Shown here: one piece after another, positions 8,607 through 19,564 of the stretch | How the letters are laid out: each line of letters begins with the position of its first letter | Numbering within the stretch: the stretch's first letter is position 1 | Source of the DNA: Skeletonema tropicum | Lineage: Eukaryota > Bacillariophyta > Thalassiosirophyceae > Thalassiosirales > Thalassiosiraceae | Assembly (NCBI GenBank): GCA_037178625.1 | Contig: CM074145.1 | Span: 1,612,001-1,676,000, forward strand | DNA: 64,000 nt | Direction: 5' to 3' | Program-made: the position numbers and the translations under genes | Notes under the pieces: generated by a model | The model's input: the letters and a program-made list of their open reading frames with translations, nothing else | Databases searched by the model: none | What the model was told of the DNA's origin: nothing

Positions 8607-10205
8607 TTAAAATAAGATGATGCTGTAACTGTCGGTATTGAAGTCGTCCGCAATCGTAGGAGCATCCACAACATCAATTCCACGCTTCTGATACTTGCGT
8701 AAACGCCTGATGAGGGCACAGCACCAGTTATGAAACTGGATCGGGGGAGCTAATTTGGCTTGAACGATGGGTTCCACCATGATCGCGTCACGCCACTCCC
8801 GGTCCCAAATTGATGAATTGGGGAAAAGGTCAGGAAGAGCTGCAGCGACGTCGAGGAGCCTGTAGAAGGGTGTGTTGGGGACATCTCTCCTTACAGCGCT
8901 GATTGTGCGACTAGCAAGAAGGGGCAAATTCATTGAGTAGCGGTCCTCAGGTTCCCTATGATGCTTGACATAGCTGCTAACAACTGCTCGGCGGTTGGCC
9001 TCCATCCTGGTCTTTCCAGCAAAGGTAAGATGAGGATCAGGAATGTGGAACTTCTTGCCATCAAAAGACGCCTTGCAGATCTCCAAATCAAATCCATCCA
9101 GAAGAGAGGACGTAGGAATAGCAGATTTGGCTACAATGAGTTCGACTTTTCCATACCCTCCATAGTCAAATGGTAAATTGCCTCCTGGCTTAGGTTTGAT
9201 ATCATGACTTCCATCATTGACGGGGACAACTCCAAGAAGACGGAGTTTAGAACTATCAAAGGAGTACACACGCTACAAATTAGAGTATTCATCGATCATC
9301 CAGAGATGAGCATACAAAAATATCCTGTGTCGACTTACGAATACATCCAACTATTGTTGGCATATCGTACTGCTCCTTTGCCCCACTGGTTTCTTTGCTG
9401 ACGATACTCGTCTTCACTCTCCTCTCTTATTCTGTACGAGTATATGTCTTTAAAATTTTCTGTAAAAGACCCCCATGACTCAACATGATGAATATCTGTG
9501 TCAACAACGTAAAGAAGGCGGTCATCAGTCCCACTTTCCATGTAGGTATCGTTGAGTCCAACAAACATGCAGTTCGCCTGTTCTACCAGCCACTGATACG
9601 TCAGAATTATATCAGAAGTAATAAATTAAGTGAGTGTGCAGACATGACGCAAAAAAATGTATAGCAGAAGACTTTTACACAGACGGCCTTACCGATCGGA
9701 CGTGTGGTGCTGCCTGGGCAGAGCAGTACACGTCCACATCTGCAGAATCCCAATCCTTGCCAAGACAAGCTGCTACTATGGTAGATCCAGCAATCAGAGC
9801 CGATCCGTCAGGGAGTTCACCCATTTTGAGGACGGCTTCTAGAGTGATTCCAGAGCTGGATTTTTCAAGTACAAGGCCAAGAGATGAAAGGAGAGATGAG
9901 CGGAGGAGCTGCGTGGCCAGTACTACCTTGTTGTCCTGGGCCGATGATGCAGAATTATTGTCTGTCAAGACCGTCACTGTTGCCTCACGGAAAAAATGCA
10001 CAGAGCTGAGAGAGAGATTGTAGACATCGGGAGGTGCAGCAAAGGACGAGATCATTTTCCAATTCTCATCACTCAGCGAGGCGAACAAGTTCGGATGGCC
10101 ATCATCAGCGGCGAGAGGGAAGGCACCGTCACTTTGCGCTTTACTGTGGGAGCGGTGCTTTCCACGGTGGCAAATTAGTCGGGACATGGTCGAGCAGAGA
10201 GGCAT
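8607..10205 (-). CDS. NTase-like family, tandem copy A (three exons)
   Basis: Exons 10205-9693, 9592-9339 and 9252-8607 (470 residues). Splice sites match copies B and C: GGTAAGG after VRS, TATCAG before WLVEQAN, TCGTAAGT after SWMY, and a TAG acceptor before the SKLRLLGV codons. The segment ALIAGST...(13)...SADVDVYC resembles a nucleotidyltransferase-fold GS...DxD metal site. Exon 3 holds DLEICKASFDGKKFHI and ends with LRKYQKRGID; a 'FDLxxCKxxFDG ... R..KY..RG' layout is typical of an uncharacterised eukaryotic NTase-like family, as I recall it. Function unproven. The N-terminus differs from B and C: the ATG of the family (MDTTVATGKRK) is GTG here and a small frame change follows, so translation must begin upstream, at 10205 or 10187. 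Confidence 0.75.
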
Positions 10206-10476
10206 CGTTCACGTGGTAGACAGAAGTGGATGTTCCATGTGGCTTGTGGCATGTGATGTGGGCAAAAATGATGTAGTGAATGGTGATTTGAAAGAGAAGG
10301 TGATTGGGGGCGGGGGGTGTAAAGTTTACATGTTATGCATTGTACGCTGGTCGAAGGGGGTATTTTTATATAATAATCAGCTAGCATTTCACAGTAGGGG
10401 TATGTATGAGAGACGCTCAATCCGAACAGAGGCAGGAACGGAGGGGGAATTTGGAAGTGACCTTCTAGGAAAGCGA

Positions 10477-11163
10477 GATACGTAGTTTACCGTAGCACAG
10501 AAATATCCTTTCGGCAGAGAAGAGCAAGTTTCAAAGAGGCAGAGGTTCAAATGCATCACGCACCGACAGCTCATCACAAATATCACTCACCGGAGAACAA
10601 ATCATCGGAGAGCTTTACTCAGACAACTTGCAACTACTCCCTTTTGCCATCAGCCCACTAGGCCTCTTCGGACCCAAAATAAATTACTTCCTATATGGCA
10701 CACCTCCAAATGGTGACCACAAAACACTCCACAATATCGACAAGTCCAAATTCCCAAACGCCTCCAACATGGCTCACCAAGCATTCACTAGAACCCCATC
10801 AAACATCCTAGAACGAGCCGACTCAATTTGGAAATCAAAACAACGAAACTATCACTACGGGGGATCCTACAAAAGCCCTGACCCAAGCACCTACTACACA
10901 CAAATATTCGGGAGAACGGTTTGCAAGGCAAACGGCTCAGCAGGACTAGCTGCCATTCAAGCACTCTATGAGAGCAACAATGGCCCGACCACCACATCAT
11001 CACTCAATGATGACCAAATTTCATATTTATTACACAGTACAGGTGGCAGATCTACTTCACAAAGAAGTAGCTCTCAGTCGACTCAAGAGGCTTCTCAGCC
11101 ATCTACAGATACTTTTCTTGTTTACAATACCAGTGATACGTAGTTTACCGTAGCACAGAAATA
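10477..11163 (+). mobile_element. Inserted coding fragment between 29-bp direct repeats
   Basis: A 29-bp sequence beginning GATACGTAGTTTACCG is perfectly repeated at 10477-10505 and 11135-11163. The related spacer upstream of copy C (around 13317-13365) has one version only, so 10506-11163 is an insertion. It is open in one plus-strand frame from the left repeat to a TAG inside the right repeat (11141-11143). The encoded ~210 residues contain LTGEQIIGELYSDNLQL, SPLGLFGPKINYFLYG and YGGSYKSPDPSTYY, protein-like but not assigned. Codon use is C-rich in third positions and unlike the neighbours. The first in-frame ATG is 10628 (171 codons) but no start, promoter or terminal signal of its own is seen. 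No transposase or terminal inverted repeat, so the mechanism (target-site duplication, captured cDNA, repair filler) is open. Confidence 0.75.
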
Positions 11164-11257
11164 ACCTAAAGCCCCACACACACACATATAGCTCTTCATT
11201 CAACAAAGCTCCGAAGCAGATATCATCTATGAGAGTGAGTGCATCATCAGTAGTAGC

Positions 11258-11396
11258 CACTATCATAAATAGATCCTACTTTTTATGCAATAATTCATCA
11301 TCATTCATTGCCAAATGACTGCCTTTCTCTCATATTCGGACTGCTAGCTCTTCATCACTGCGACTTGATCAATTCAAAGAACTTCAGACAAATGAG
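11258..11396. repeat. Spacer block shared by the three tandem genes
   Basis: The block beginning AGATCCTACTTTTTATGCAA and running to CAGACAAATGAGAC recurs at about 13426-13560 and, in a longer and partly doubled form, at 15685-15950. It is the 3' flank of each NTase-like copy and shows that the duplicated unit includes the intergenic DNA. Confidence 0.75.
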
Positions 11397-11429
11397 ACAA
11401 AAATGACTACTGGGGTCACAGCATGTATA

Positions 11430-12989
11430 CTAACCACCCCATTCCATGACGTCGTATCTTTCGATACTAAAGTCGTCCGCAATCGTAGGAGCATCCACAA
11501 CATCAATTCCACGCTTCTGATACTTGCGTAAACGCCTGATGAGGGCACAGCACCAGTTGTGAAACTGGATCGGGGGAGCCAATTTGGCTTGAACGTAGGG
11601 TTCTTGAATAATCGCGTCACGCCAGTCCCGGTCCCAAAGTGATTCATTGGGATATAGGTCAGGAAGTGTTGCAGCGACGTCGAGGAGCCTGTAGAAGGGT
11701 GCGTTGGGGACATCCTTCCTCACAGCCCTGATTGTGCGGCTAGTAAGAAGGGGCAAATTCATTCTGCGGATGTCCTCAGGCGCCCTGTGATGCTTGACGT
11801 AGCTGCTGACAACTGCTCGGCGGTTGGCCTCCATCCTGGTCTTTCCAGCAAAAGTAAGGTGAGGATCGGGGATATGGAACTTCTTGCCATTGAAAGACGC
11901 CTTGCAGATCTCCAAATCAAATCCATCAAGAAGAGAAGATGCAGGAATAGCAGATTTGGCTACAATGAGATCGACTTTTCCATACCCTCCGTAGTCAAAT
12001 GGTAAATTGCCTCCAGGCTTGGGTTTGATATCATGACTTCCATCATTGACGGGGACAACTCCAAGAAGACGGAGTTTAGAACTAGCAAATGCAAAGGAGT
12101 ACACACGCTACAAATTAGAGTGTTCATTCATCATCTAAAGACGAGCATACAAAGATATCCTGTGCCAACTTACGACCACTTCCAACTACCGTTGGCATAT
12201 TCTGCTGCTCCTTTGCCCCACTGGTTTCTTTGCTCACGATACTCGGCTTCATTCTCATATCGTGCATCAAAATTTTGAGCAAAAGACCCCCATGACTCAA
12301 CATGATGAATATCTGTGTCAACAACGTAAAGAAGGCGGTCACTCACACAATCCATGTAGGAATCGTTGAGTCCAACAAACATACAGTTCGCCTGTTCCAC
12401 CAGCCACTGATACGTCAGAATTATATCAGAAGTAATAATTAGGTGAGCACAGGCAATGACGGAAAATGTACAAGAGATTCTACAGCTACAGACTTCCTGA
12501 CTTCCTTACCGATCGGACCTGTGGTGCTGCCTGGGCAGAGCAGTACACGTCCACATCTGCAGAATCCCAATCCTTCCCCAGACACGCCGCTACGATGGTA
12601 GATCCAGCAATCAGAGCCGATCCGTCAGGGAGCTCGCCCATTTTGAGGACGGCGTCTAGAGTGATTCCAGAGCTGGATTTTTCAAGTACACGGCCAAGAG
12701 ATGAAAGGAGAGATGAGCGGAGGAGCTGCGTGGCCAGTACTACCTTGTTGTCCTGGGCCGATGGTACAGAATTATTGTCTGTCAAGGCCGTCACTGTTGC
12801 CGCACGGAAAAAATGCACAGAGCTGAGAGAGAGATTGTAGACGTCAGGAGGTGCAGCAAAGGACGAGATCATTTTCCAATTCTCATCACTCAGCGAGGCG
12901 AACAAGTTCGGACGGCCATCAGTGGCGGCAGCGGCGGGAGGGAAGGCATCTTCACTCTTGCGCTTTCCTGTGGCAACAGTGGTGTCCAT
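11430..12989 (-). CDS. NTase-like family, tandem copy B (three exons)
   Basis: Exons 12989-12510, 12406-12174 and 12081-11430 (454 residues); introns of 103 and 92 nt. This is the cleanest copy: the ATG context and the N-terminus MDTTVATGKRKSEDAF contain a short basic motif. ALIAGST lies near residue 125 and SADVDVYC near 143-150, the candidate nucleotidyltransferase metal site; exon 2 holds WLVEQANCMFVGLND and QRNQWGKGA; exon 3 holds the DLEICKASF and KYQKRGIDVVDAPTIADD signatures shared by all copies. Substitutions relative to A and C cluster in the loop after PDL(Y/F)PN and in the C-terminal tail, which ends RYDVMEWGG. Both catalytic-type Asp of the SADVDVY motif are kept. Expression and activity are unknown. 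Confidence 0.8.
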
Positions 12990-13588
12990 GGTGGTGAATT
13001 TATTTGGGATATGATCGAGCAGAGAGGTAGCGTTTCACGTGGTAGGCAGAAGTCAGAAGTGGATGTGTCATGTGGCTTGTGGCATGTGATATTATGATGT
13101 GAGATGTGATGTGGGCAAAAAAATGAGAGAAGGTGACTGGGGGTGTAAAGTTTAATACTTATGCATTGTACGCTGGTCGAAGGGGGTATGGTCAAGAGAT
13201 AGATAATCAGCTAGCATTTCACAGTAGGGGTATGTATGAGAGACGCTCAATCCAAACAGAGGTAGGAAAGGGGAGAGGGGGAATTTAGAAGTGACCTTCT
13301 TGCTCATACAGCGAGTGATACTTTTAGTTTACCGAAGCACAGAAAGCAAGAACCTAAAGCCCCACAAAGGGCAACGAAGCTCCGAAACAGATCTCTCTTT
13401 ATCTCTGAGAAAGAGTGCACACTATCATAATAGATCCTACTTTTTATGCAATAATATCATCTTTCATTGCCAAGTGACTGCATTTCTCTCATATTCGGAC
13501 TGCTAGCTCTTCATCACTGCGACTTGATCAATTCAAAGAACTTCAGACAAATGAGACAAAAATGACTACTGGGGTCACAGCCTGTGTA
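12990..13588. other. Intergenic spacer between copies B and C
   Basis: Duplicated spacer DNA like that upstream of copy A (shared CAGCTAGCATTTCACAGTAG and TATGTATGAGAGACGCTCAA). It holds the unfilled version of the site that carries the insertion at 10506-11163. No gene. Confidence 0.6.
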
Positions 13589-15191
13589 TTAACCACCATG
13601 AGACATGATGCTGTATCTGTCGATACTAAAGTCGTCCGCAATCGTAGGAGCATCCACAACATCAATTCCACGCTTCTGATACTTGCGTAAACGCCTGATG
13701 AGGGCACAGCACCAGTTATGAAACTGGATCGGAGGACCCCATTTGGCTTGAACGACGGAGTCATTCATAAAGGTCCCTCGCCCGCTAAAGTCCCAAAGTG
13801 ATGCATTGGGATTGTATCGGTCAGGAAGTGTTGCAGCGACGTCGAGGAGCCTGTAGAAGGGTGCGTTGGGGACATCCTTCCTCACAGCCCTGATTGTGCG
13901 ACTAGCAAGTAGGGACAAATCCATTGCACTAAGGGAGTAGTGGTCCTCAGGCGCCCTGTGATGCTTGACGTAGCTGCCAACAACTGCTCGGCGGTTGGCC
14001 TCCATCCTGGTCTTTCCAGCAAAGGTGAGATGAGGATCGGGGATGTGGAACTTCTTGCCATCAAAAGATGCCTTGCAGATCTCCAAATCAAATCCTTCCA
14101 GAAGAGAAGATGCAGGAATAGCAGATTTGGCTACAATGAGATCGACACCTCCATAGCCGGTGAAGTCAAATGGTAAATTGCCTCCAGGCTTGGGTTTGAT
14201 ATCATGACTTCCATCATTGACGGGGACAACTCCAAGAAGACCGAGTTTCATGCTAACAGAGGAGAAACTACAAATTAGAGTGTTCATTCATCATAAAAAT
14301 GAGCACACAGAGATATCCTGTGTCGACTTACGAATGCTTCCACTTCCAGTTGGCATACCGTACTGCTCCTTTGCCCCACTGGTTTCTTTGCTCACGGTAC
14401 TCAGATTCACTCTCCTCGTTGTCTCTGTAGGAATATTTGTCTTCAAAATTTTCTGTAAAAGATCCCCATGACTCAACGTGGTGGATCTTTGTGTCAACAA
14501 CGTAAAGAAGGCGGTCACTCACAAAATCGATGTAGGTATCGTTCACTCCAACAAACATGCAGTTCGCCTGTTCCACCAGCCACTGATACGTCAGAAACAT
14601 CAAAAGCAATAATAAATTAAGTGAGCAGACAATGGCGCAACAATGTAGAAAAGATTTATCAGATTGTAGACAATGAAGCAAAAATTGTATAGCAAAAAAG
14701 ATTTTATCAGAATTCCTTACCGATCGGACCTGTGGTGCTGCCTGGGCAGAGCAGTACACGTCCACGTCCGCAGAATCCCAATCCTTCCCCAGACAAGCTG
14801 CTACGATGGTAGATCCAGCAATCAGAGCCGATCCGTCGGGGAGTTCGCCCATTTTGATGACGGCGTCTAGAGTGATTCCAGAGCTGGATCTTTCAAGGAC
14901 GCGGCCAAGAGATGAAAGGAGAGATGAGCGGAGGAGCTGCGTGGCCAGTACTACCTTGTTGTCCTTTTTAGCTGACTGTGCAGAATTATTGTCTGATGAG
15001 GCCTCACGGAAAAAATGCACAGAGCTGAGAGAGAGATTGTAGACATCGGGAGGTGCAGAATAGGACGAGATCATTTTCCAATTCTCATCACCCAGCGCGG
15101 CGAACAAGTTCGGACGCCCATCAGTGGCGGCAGCGGCGGGAGGGAAGGCATCGTCACTCTTGCGCTTTCCTGTGGCAACAGTGCATTCCAT
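13589..15191 (-). CDS. NTase-like family, tandem copy C (three exons)
   Basis: Exons 15191-14721, 14582-14332 and 14252-13589 (461 residues). The domain plan is the same as copies A and B, starting MECTVATGKRKSDDAF. Both Asp of SADVDVYC, the WLVEQANCMFVG exon 2 start and the KYQKRGID tail are conserved. It lacks a few residues in the TLTDNNS loop of exon 1 and has a rewritten patch (DFSGRGTFMNDSVVQAKWG) where A and B have REWRDAI or RDWRDAI. Intron 1 is 138 nt, a multiple of three, and has no stop, so retention would give an in-frame 46-residue hydrophobic insert; introns 1 of A and B are 100 and 103 nt and do not. Function as for copy B, unproven. Confidence 0.8.
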
Positions 15192-17211
15192 GGTGGTGAA
15201 TTATTTGGGATGTGATCGAGCAGAGAGGTATCGTTTCACCTGTCTGGTAGGCAGGGCATGTGGCATGTGGGCAAAAAAACGAAAGATGGAAGTTGTTGCC
15301 GGTTGCTAGTTGCGGGTTGCTTAATGAAGAGAAGGTGATTGAGGGGGTGTAAAGTTTGAGATGAGCTGGTTAAAGGGGGTAAATATTTATGATCAAGATC
15401 ATCTCTTTGCGATTCACAGTGTGTATGTAGGGGTATGATAGCCTTCGTCCCATCAGAGGAGGGGGGGAATTTAACGAGCCGAAGAAGGTGTGAAAGATTG
15501 TTGAGTTAGTGCTCTTCTCTCTTCTGCCTTCTGCCTTGTCTTCTGCCACATCCTTTGAGCCCCAAGCAAGGGCGTCTTCGGTCACAAGTCACAACCTGAG
15601 CCCTGTTGGACGGGAAGCGGACCTTCTTGGACAGCAGCAAAGCTCAGAAACGGCTAAAGAGTATATCAAAAGTAGTAGTAGCACACTTCATCATAATAGA
15701 TCCTACTTTATGCAGTATTCATCGTCATTCTTGCGCAGTGACTGCCTTTCTCTCACGGGCCAGAGTGCTCTCAGTAGTAGCGCACTACATCATAATAGAT
15801 CCTACTTTTTATGCAATAATTCATCATCATTCTTGGCCATACTTAACATAGTTGATAAGTTCATTCTTGGCAGCGATCGCCTTTCTCTCATATTCGGACT
15901 GCTCCCCATCCCCATCACTGAGACTGACAAATTCAAAGAACTTCACACAGATGCAAAAGGCAACTCTCATCTACAACCAACACATCGCTACAACGAGAAG
16001 TGTTACCAAAGGCGAGAAATAAGAACGAACCAGTAGGCCCACAAAGAGCAGAGAAGGGGTTGAAATGATATGCCAAAGTGCGAGTTTCGTATTCATCCTG
16101 CCCTTGCTATGTTATTGCTATTGCGATACCTCTGCTGGAAGTGTTACGTTGGTGCAAGAGGCAAGAATGAAGATTGAATCTTGGAAGAAAGCGCAGGTTA
16201 CGCACGGCGCGTCAAAATGTTAGTAGCAGCATCTTCATCTACCTCGTGAATATCGAGGTGTCCAACTCAAAAGGTCCTCCTTGATGCAAATGGTAGAAAA
16301 TTGATTCGCGGAAGAGGACTGTCCTTAAAAATGCGCTGCGCGAAAAGAACGCAAGCGCCGTTAAATGGAAATTGTACGCAGCAGCTCAAGCTTCGTGAAT
16401 GACTTTCTTCTTCTCGGCATCTTCAGTCTCATCAGACTATTTGACTCTCCAATCTCTCTGTTCCACTGTCCTTGCACTGCACCTAGTACCTACATTGTTT
16501 CTCCTTCACTGCGACCCTTCGATCCAACTCCAACACGCTTGATCCCACGCTCTTTCTCTTTCTGATCAGTTCTATTCTTCTCCTCTTTACATACTTACGA
16601 GCGCTTGTAATTTGTAACAGCTCTTTCCAGTGCTGTTCATCAGTCTGTTCCGACTTCCGACTCTTTCTACAGATTTGTTTCCTCTTGCTTTTTCACCAGT
16701 ATTGCACATGGCTGCTGCTGTGAAGCTTTCCATCCAGTCCGTGCGTCCAGGTTGCTTTTGGTTCACTCCGTCCTCTGCTGGCATTGGTAGGTTTGCGGGT
16801 TCGCGCCTTCTTTGGTGGCTCCTGTTCCAATTTATTCCTCCATTTGAAGGACACCAAAGAAAAAATTCGATCAACACAGGGGGAACCCCTATCAATCCCG
16901 GCCCTGGTGCTAGAAAGTAGGGCTTGGAATTGCGATCTGAGAAACAGAATTGCATTGGTACTGCCGAGGTATTGATGCAAGACATACACGTTGGTTATAG
17001 TTATGATAATCTCGCCCCTAGCGGGCCAACCTGACGTACTTAAAGATTTCTGTTATCATCATCATTAAATAGTTATTCCTCCTCTCTCTAGAGGTAGAAA
17101 TTTTTCAGTTGCAAACTTCATTTCTGACATTTATACATCACATAAAACCTAGGAAATCGACATGTCACGTGAAAACACCTAGTTCGCAGTTGTTGAACTA
17201 CCATAGCGCAT
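15192..17211. other. 2-kb intergenic region
   Basis: 15685-15950 carries two imperfect copies of the spacer block of the NTase-like cluster; an apparent 175-codon plus-strand frame over it is only repeat DNA. At 16630-16985 both strands are open for 96-132 codons but neither looks like a protein I know; the plus frame ends in INPGPGARK. The rest holds nothing recognised. Confidence 0.45.
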
Positions 17212-19044
17212 TTATTCCGAAAAGTTCTTCTTCTTCAACTTGTTGGTGATTATTTTTTTCAACTTGGACCACACTGATTGACGTTTGGGCTTGACCTCTT
17301 TAGTAGTAGCCTCAACAACGACTGGTTCCTCCACGGTCGCGGCAACTACTTCTGAGGACTCAGCGGGGACTTCGGAAGTGGCCTCAGCCTCAGGAGTCGA
17401 ACTTTCTTCCACATGTGCACTAGCTTCAACTGATTTGGTTGACTTCTTTGACGACACTGATTTCTTTGAGGACAGACTTGACACTGACTTTGCTAAAGGA
17501 ACGGACAAGTGGTACGACTTGATAGACTTGACCGACTTGGCCGACTTAACACTGACGTTGCTTCGAGAAGGGACAAGTGGTACCTCGGCAACTGCTGCTT
17601 CTTCAGCTGATTTGGTTGACTTCTTCGAGGACACAGACTTGATAGACTTGACACTGACGTTGCTTCGAGAAGGGACAAGTGGTACCTCGGCAACTGCTGC
17701 TTCTTCAGCTGATTTGGTTGACTTCTTTGACGACACAGACTTGATAGACTTGACACTGACGTTGCTTCGAGAAGGGACAAGTGGTACCTCGGCAACTGCT
17801 GCTTCTTCAGCTGATTTGGTTGACTTCTTTGACGACACAGACTTGATAGACTTGACAGACTTGACACTGACGTTGCTTCGAGAAGGGACAAGTGGTACCT
17901 CGGCAACTGCTGCTTTTTCAGCTGATTTGGTTGACTTCTTTGAGGACATAGACTTGATAGATTTGACAGACTTGACACTGACGTTGCTTCGAGAAGGAAC
18001 AAGTGGTACCTCGGCAACAGCTGCTTCAACTGATTTCGATGACTTGTTAGAGATCTGAGACTTGACACTGACGTTGCTACGAGAACGAGAAACTTCCACA
18101 ATAATGTCACGGACTGATTTCGATGACTTCTGAGAGATCTGAGACAATGCACTACCTTGAGAACGAGCCAATGGCACCTCCGTGTCCTGTGGTGGTTTCA
18201 TGGGCACCTCAACTACCTCTTGCTCATTGGATTTTGGCACAACATACCTCTTTCGGAACTCTTCAGGATCGTTTGAGAGGAGTGATTCTAGCGCTGTCTT
18301 CTTAGAAGGCAAATCCTCGTTGGCGTTCGCATAGTCAACTGGAAACTTCCCGTCAACATCACGTGCGTAGGCTCCTTCGGGATGCGCTGTTAGGAGCATG
18401 ATAAAGATCTTTTCAGACACGCCTGTAGCCTTGCATGCATGATGGATAGGGAGCTGACCATTGGGATCAGCCACAGCAGCGGCTCCAGGATATGTCTCAA
18501 TTAGTGCCGATAATACATCCTCGGATGGTGAATTTGTCATCAATGTCAAGTGGTAGAAGATAGGCAAGTAACCCTTACCGCACTTGGATTGGGCAGCCTC
18601 AGGATAAATCTCTAGCAACATTTTGATGGAATCAACTGGAGCGCCGGCACCAGATAAAGCGTGCAGAGGAAGGATGCCATCAACATCGACCTTAGCAAGT
18701 GCTGGATCGGCTCTGATTTGTTCTGTAACATCTGCCCAATCGTAAGTTTCATCTGGGGTTGCACTCTTCTCTGGTGCTTCACTCTCCTCTGATGCTTCAC
18801 TCTCCTCTGAGCTTTCACTCACCTCTGAGCATTCACTCTCCTCTGGGCCTTCGCTACGTTCATCGACGCTTGCGTCTTCTTCTTTGATCGGTGCATCATT
18901 GTTGTCATCACGTGACTGTGCCGCCTTCATCATCTTTTGCGAGGTCGTCGATGCTACTTTTTTGAGTTCATAAGTAGGCTCTTTCTCAATCTGCAGGAGG
19001 GACGGCCTGAAACAGGCCGTAAATGCATCATTCACTTGCTGCAT
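17212..19044 (-). CDS. Ankyrin-type protein with expanded Ser/Lys repeat tail
   Basis: 610 residues if started at the ATG at 19044 (TTMQQVNDAF, matching the relative at 4323-6575); the frame is open 40 codons further upstream, but that part looks like leader. An acidic Ser/Glu tract (residues ~40-105) precedes one ankyrin-like block: YDWADVTEQI, LPLHALSGAGAP, GQLPIHHACKATGVS, PEGAYARDVDGKFPVDYA, ending DPEEFRKRY. The rest is disordered, with five copies of a ~34-residue unit containing VAEVPLVPSRSNVSVKS and SSKKSTKSAEEA, then an Ala/Glu-rich stretch and a basic end WSKLKKIITNKLKKK. The repeats are rich in S-K pairs, likely phosphorylation or charge-interaction sites (inference). Role unknown; probable scaffold. 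Confidence 0.85.
   Translation of the reverse strand: MQQVNDAFTACFRPSLLQIEKEPTYELKKVASTTSQKMMKAAQSRDDNNDAPIKEEDASVDERSEGPEESECSEVSESSEESEASEESEAPEKSATPDETYDWADVTEQIRADPALAKVDVDGILPLHALSGAGAPVDSIKMLLEIYPEAAQSKCGKGYLPIFYHLTLMTNSPSEDVLSALIETYPGAAAVADPNGQLPIHHACKATGVSEKIFIMLLTAHPEGAYARDVDGKFPVDYANANEDLPSKKTALESLLSNDPEEFRKRYVVPKSNEQEVVEVPMKPPQDTEVPLARSQGSALSQISQKSSKSVRDIIVEVSRSRSNVSVKSQISNKSSKSVEAAVAEVPLVPSRSNVSVKSVKSIKSMSSKKSTKSAEKAAVAEVPLVPSRSNVSVKSVKSIKSVSSKKSTKSAEEAAVAEVPLVPSRSNVSVKSIKSVSSKKSTKSAEEAAVAEVPLVPSRSNVSVKSIKSVSSKKSTKSAEEAAVAEVPLVPSRSNVSVKSAKSVKSIKSYHLSVPLAKSVSSLSSKKSVSSKKSTKSVEASAHVEESSTPEAEATSEVPAESSEVVAATVEEPVVVEATTKEVKPKRQSVWSKLKKIITNKLKKKNFSE
17530..18060. repeat. Coding tandem repeat, five units of 102-111 bp
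   Basis: GACGTTGCTTCGAGAAGG recurs at about 17554, 17656, 17758, 17869 and 17980. Units are nearly identical and differ by multiples of three (extra VKSIKS codons), which keeps the frame. Confidence 0.85.
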
Positions 19045-19564
19045 GGTAGTAAGACTCTTGAATAGGATTTTTAATCTCTTTATTATGGCGATTCGAGGCC
19101 GAATTTGATATTGAATGCGTAGCTGAAGGCGTCTTGTAAGTAAGTAGGGGCAAATGTTGCGCATGACGCTTTTGTGATCAGAGCGTTGAGACGTTTTAAA
19201 GGCGATTGGCGAAATGCTGCAGCGTCGGAATTAGTAGCTTTGATTTTCTGGGAAAATGGAACGGAAATTGTGCTGTGACACAGAAGGAGACGGCGTCAGG
19301 ACGGCGGGCGTCGGGTGAGAAAAGGGTTCGAGGTGCTGATCAGGGTTTGTTGGGCCGGCTGTTGGGAGAGGGTGCAACCATTCCATCCTGTTGTAACAGC
19401 TCTTGTGTAGAGCCGACGTAGAAGCAAGATGTCGTCTTCATTGTCGTCCAAGTGAAAGATGAGCCAATGTTGGAAAATGAATTTTATGTGGAAACAGACT
19501 AGACTCAAGATGCGAAGTTGAATCTGAAATTAGAAATTTGAGAATGAAGCTACTCTCTTGAAGA
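19045..19564. other. Divergent promoter region
   Basis: Lies between the ankyrin gene (leftward) and the small gene at 19565 (rightward). No gene seen; short antisense frames only. Confidence 0.4.

Noticed and set aside
10389..10586. Small ORFs antisense to the insertion boundary
   Set aside because: They cross the direct repeat and have no protein-like composition.
15509..16036. 175-codon plus-strand ORF
   Set aside because: It is read through duplicated intergenic spacer DNA (repeated ALHHNRSYF pieces) and has no counterpart at the other two spacer copies.
16860..16920. NPGP motif like a 2A peptide or LINE leader
   Set aside because: The preceding residues (TGGTPI) do not fit the DxExNPGP consensus and the ORF stops four residues later; no reverse transcriptase nearby.
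17285..18058. 257-codon plus-strand ORF antisense to the Ser/Lys repeat gene, plus a second minus-strand frame at 17493-18152
   Set aside because: Both are frame shadows of the in-phase tandem repeat; the true frame continues through the ankyrin block and has the start and stop.
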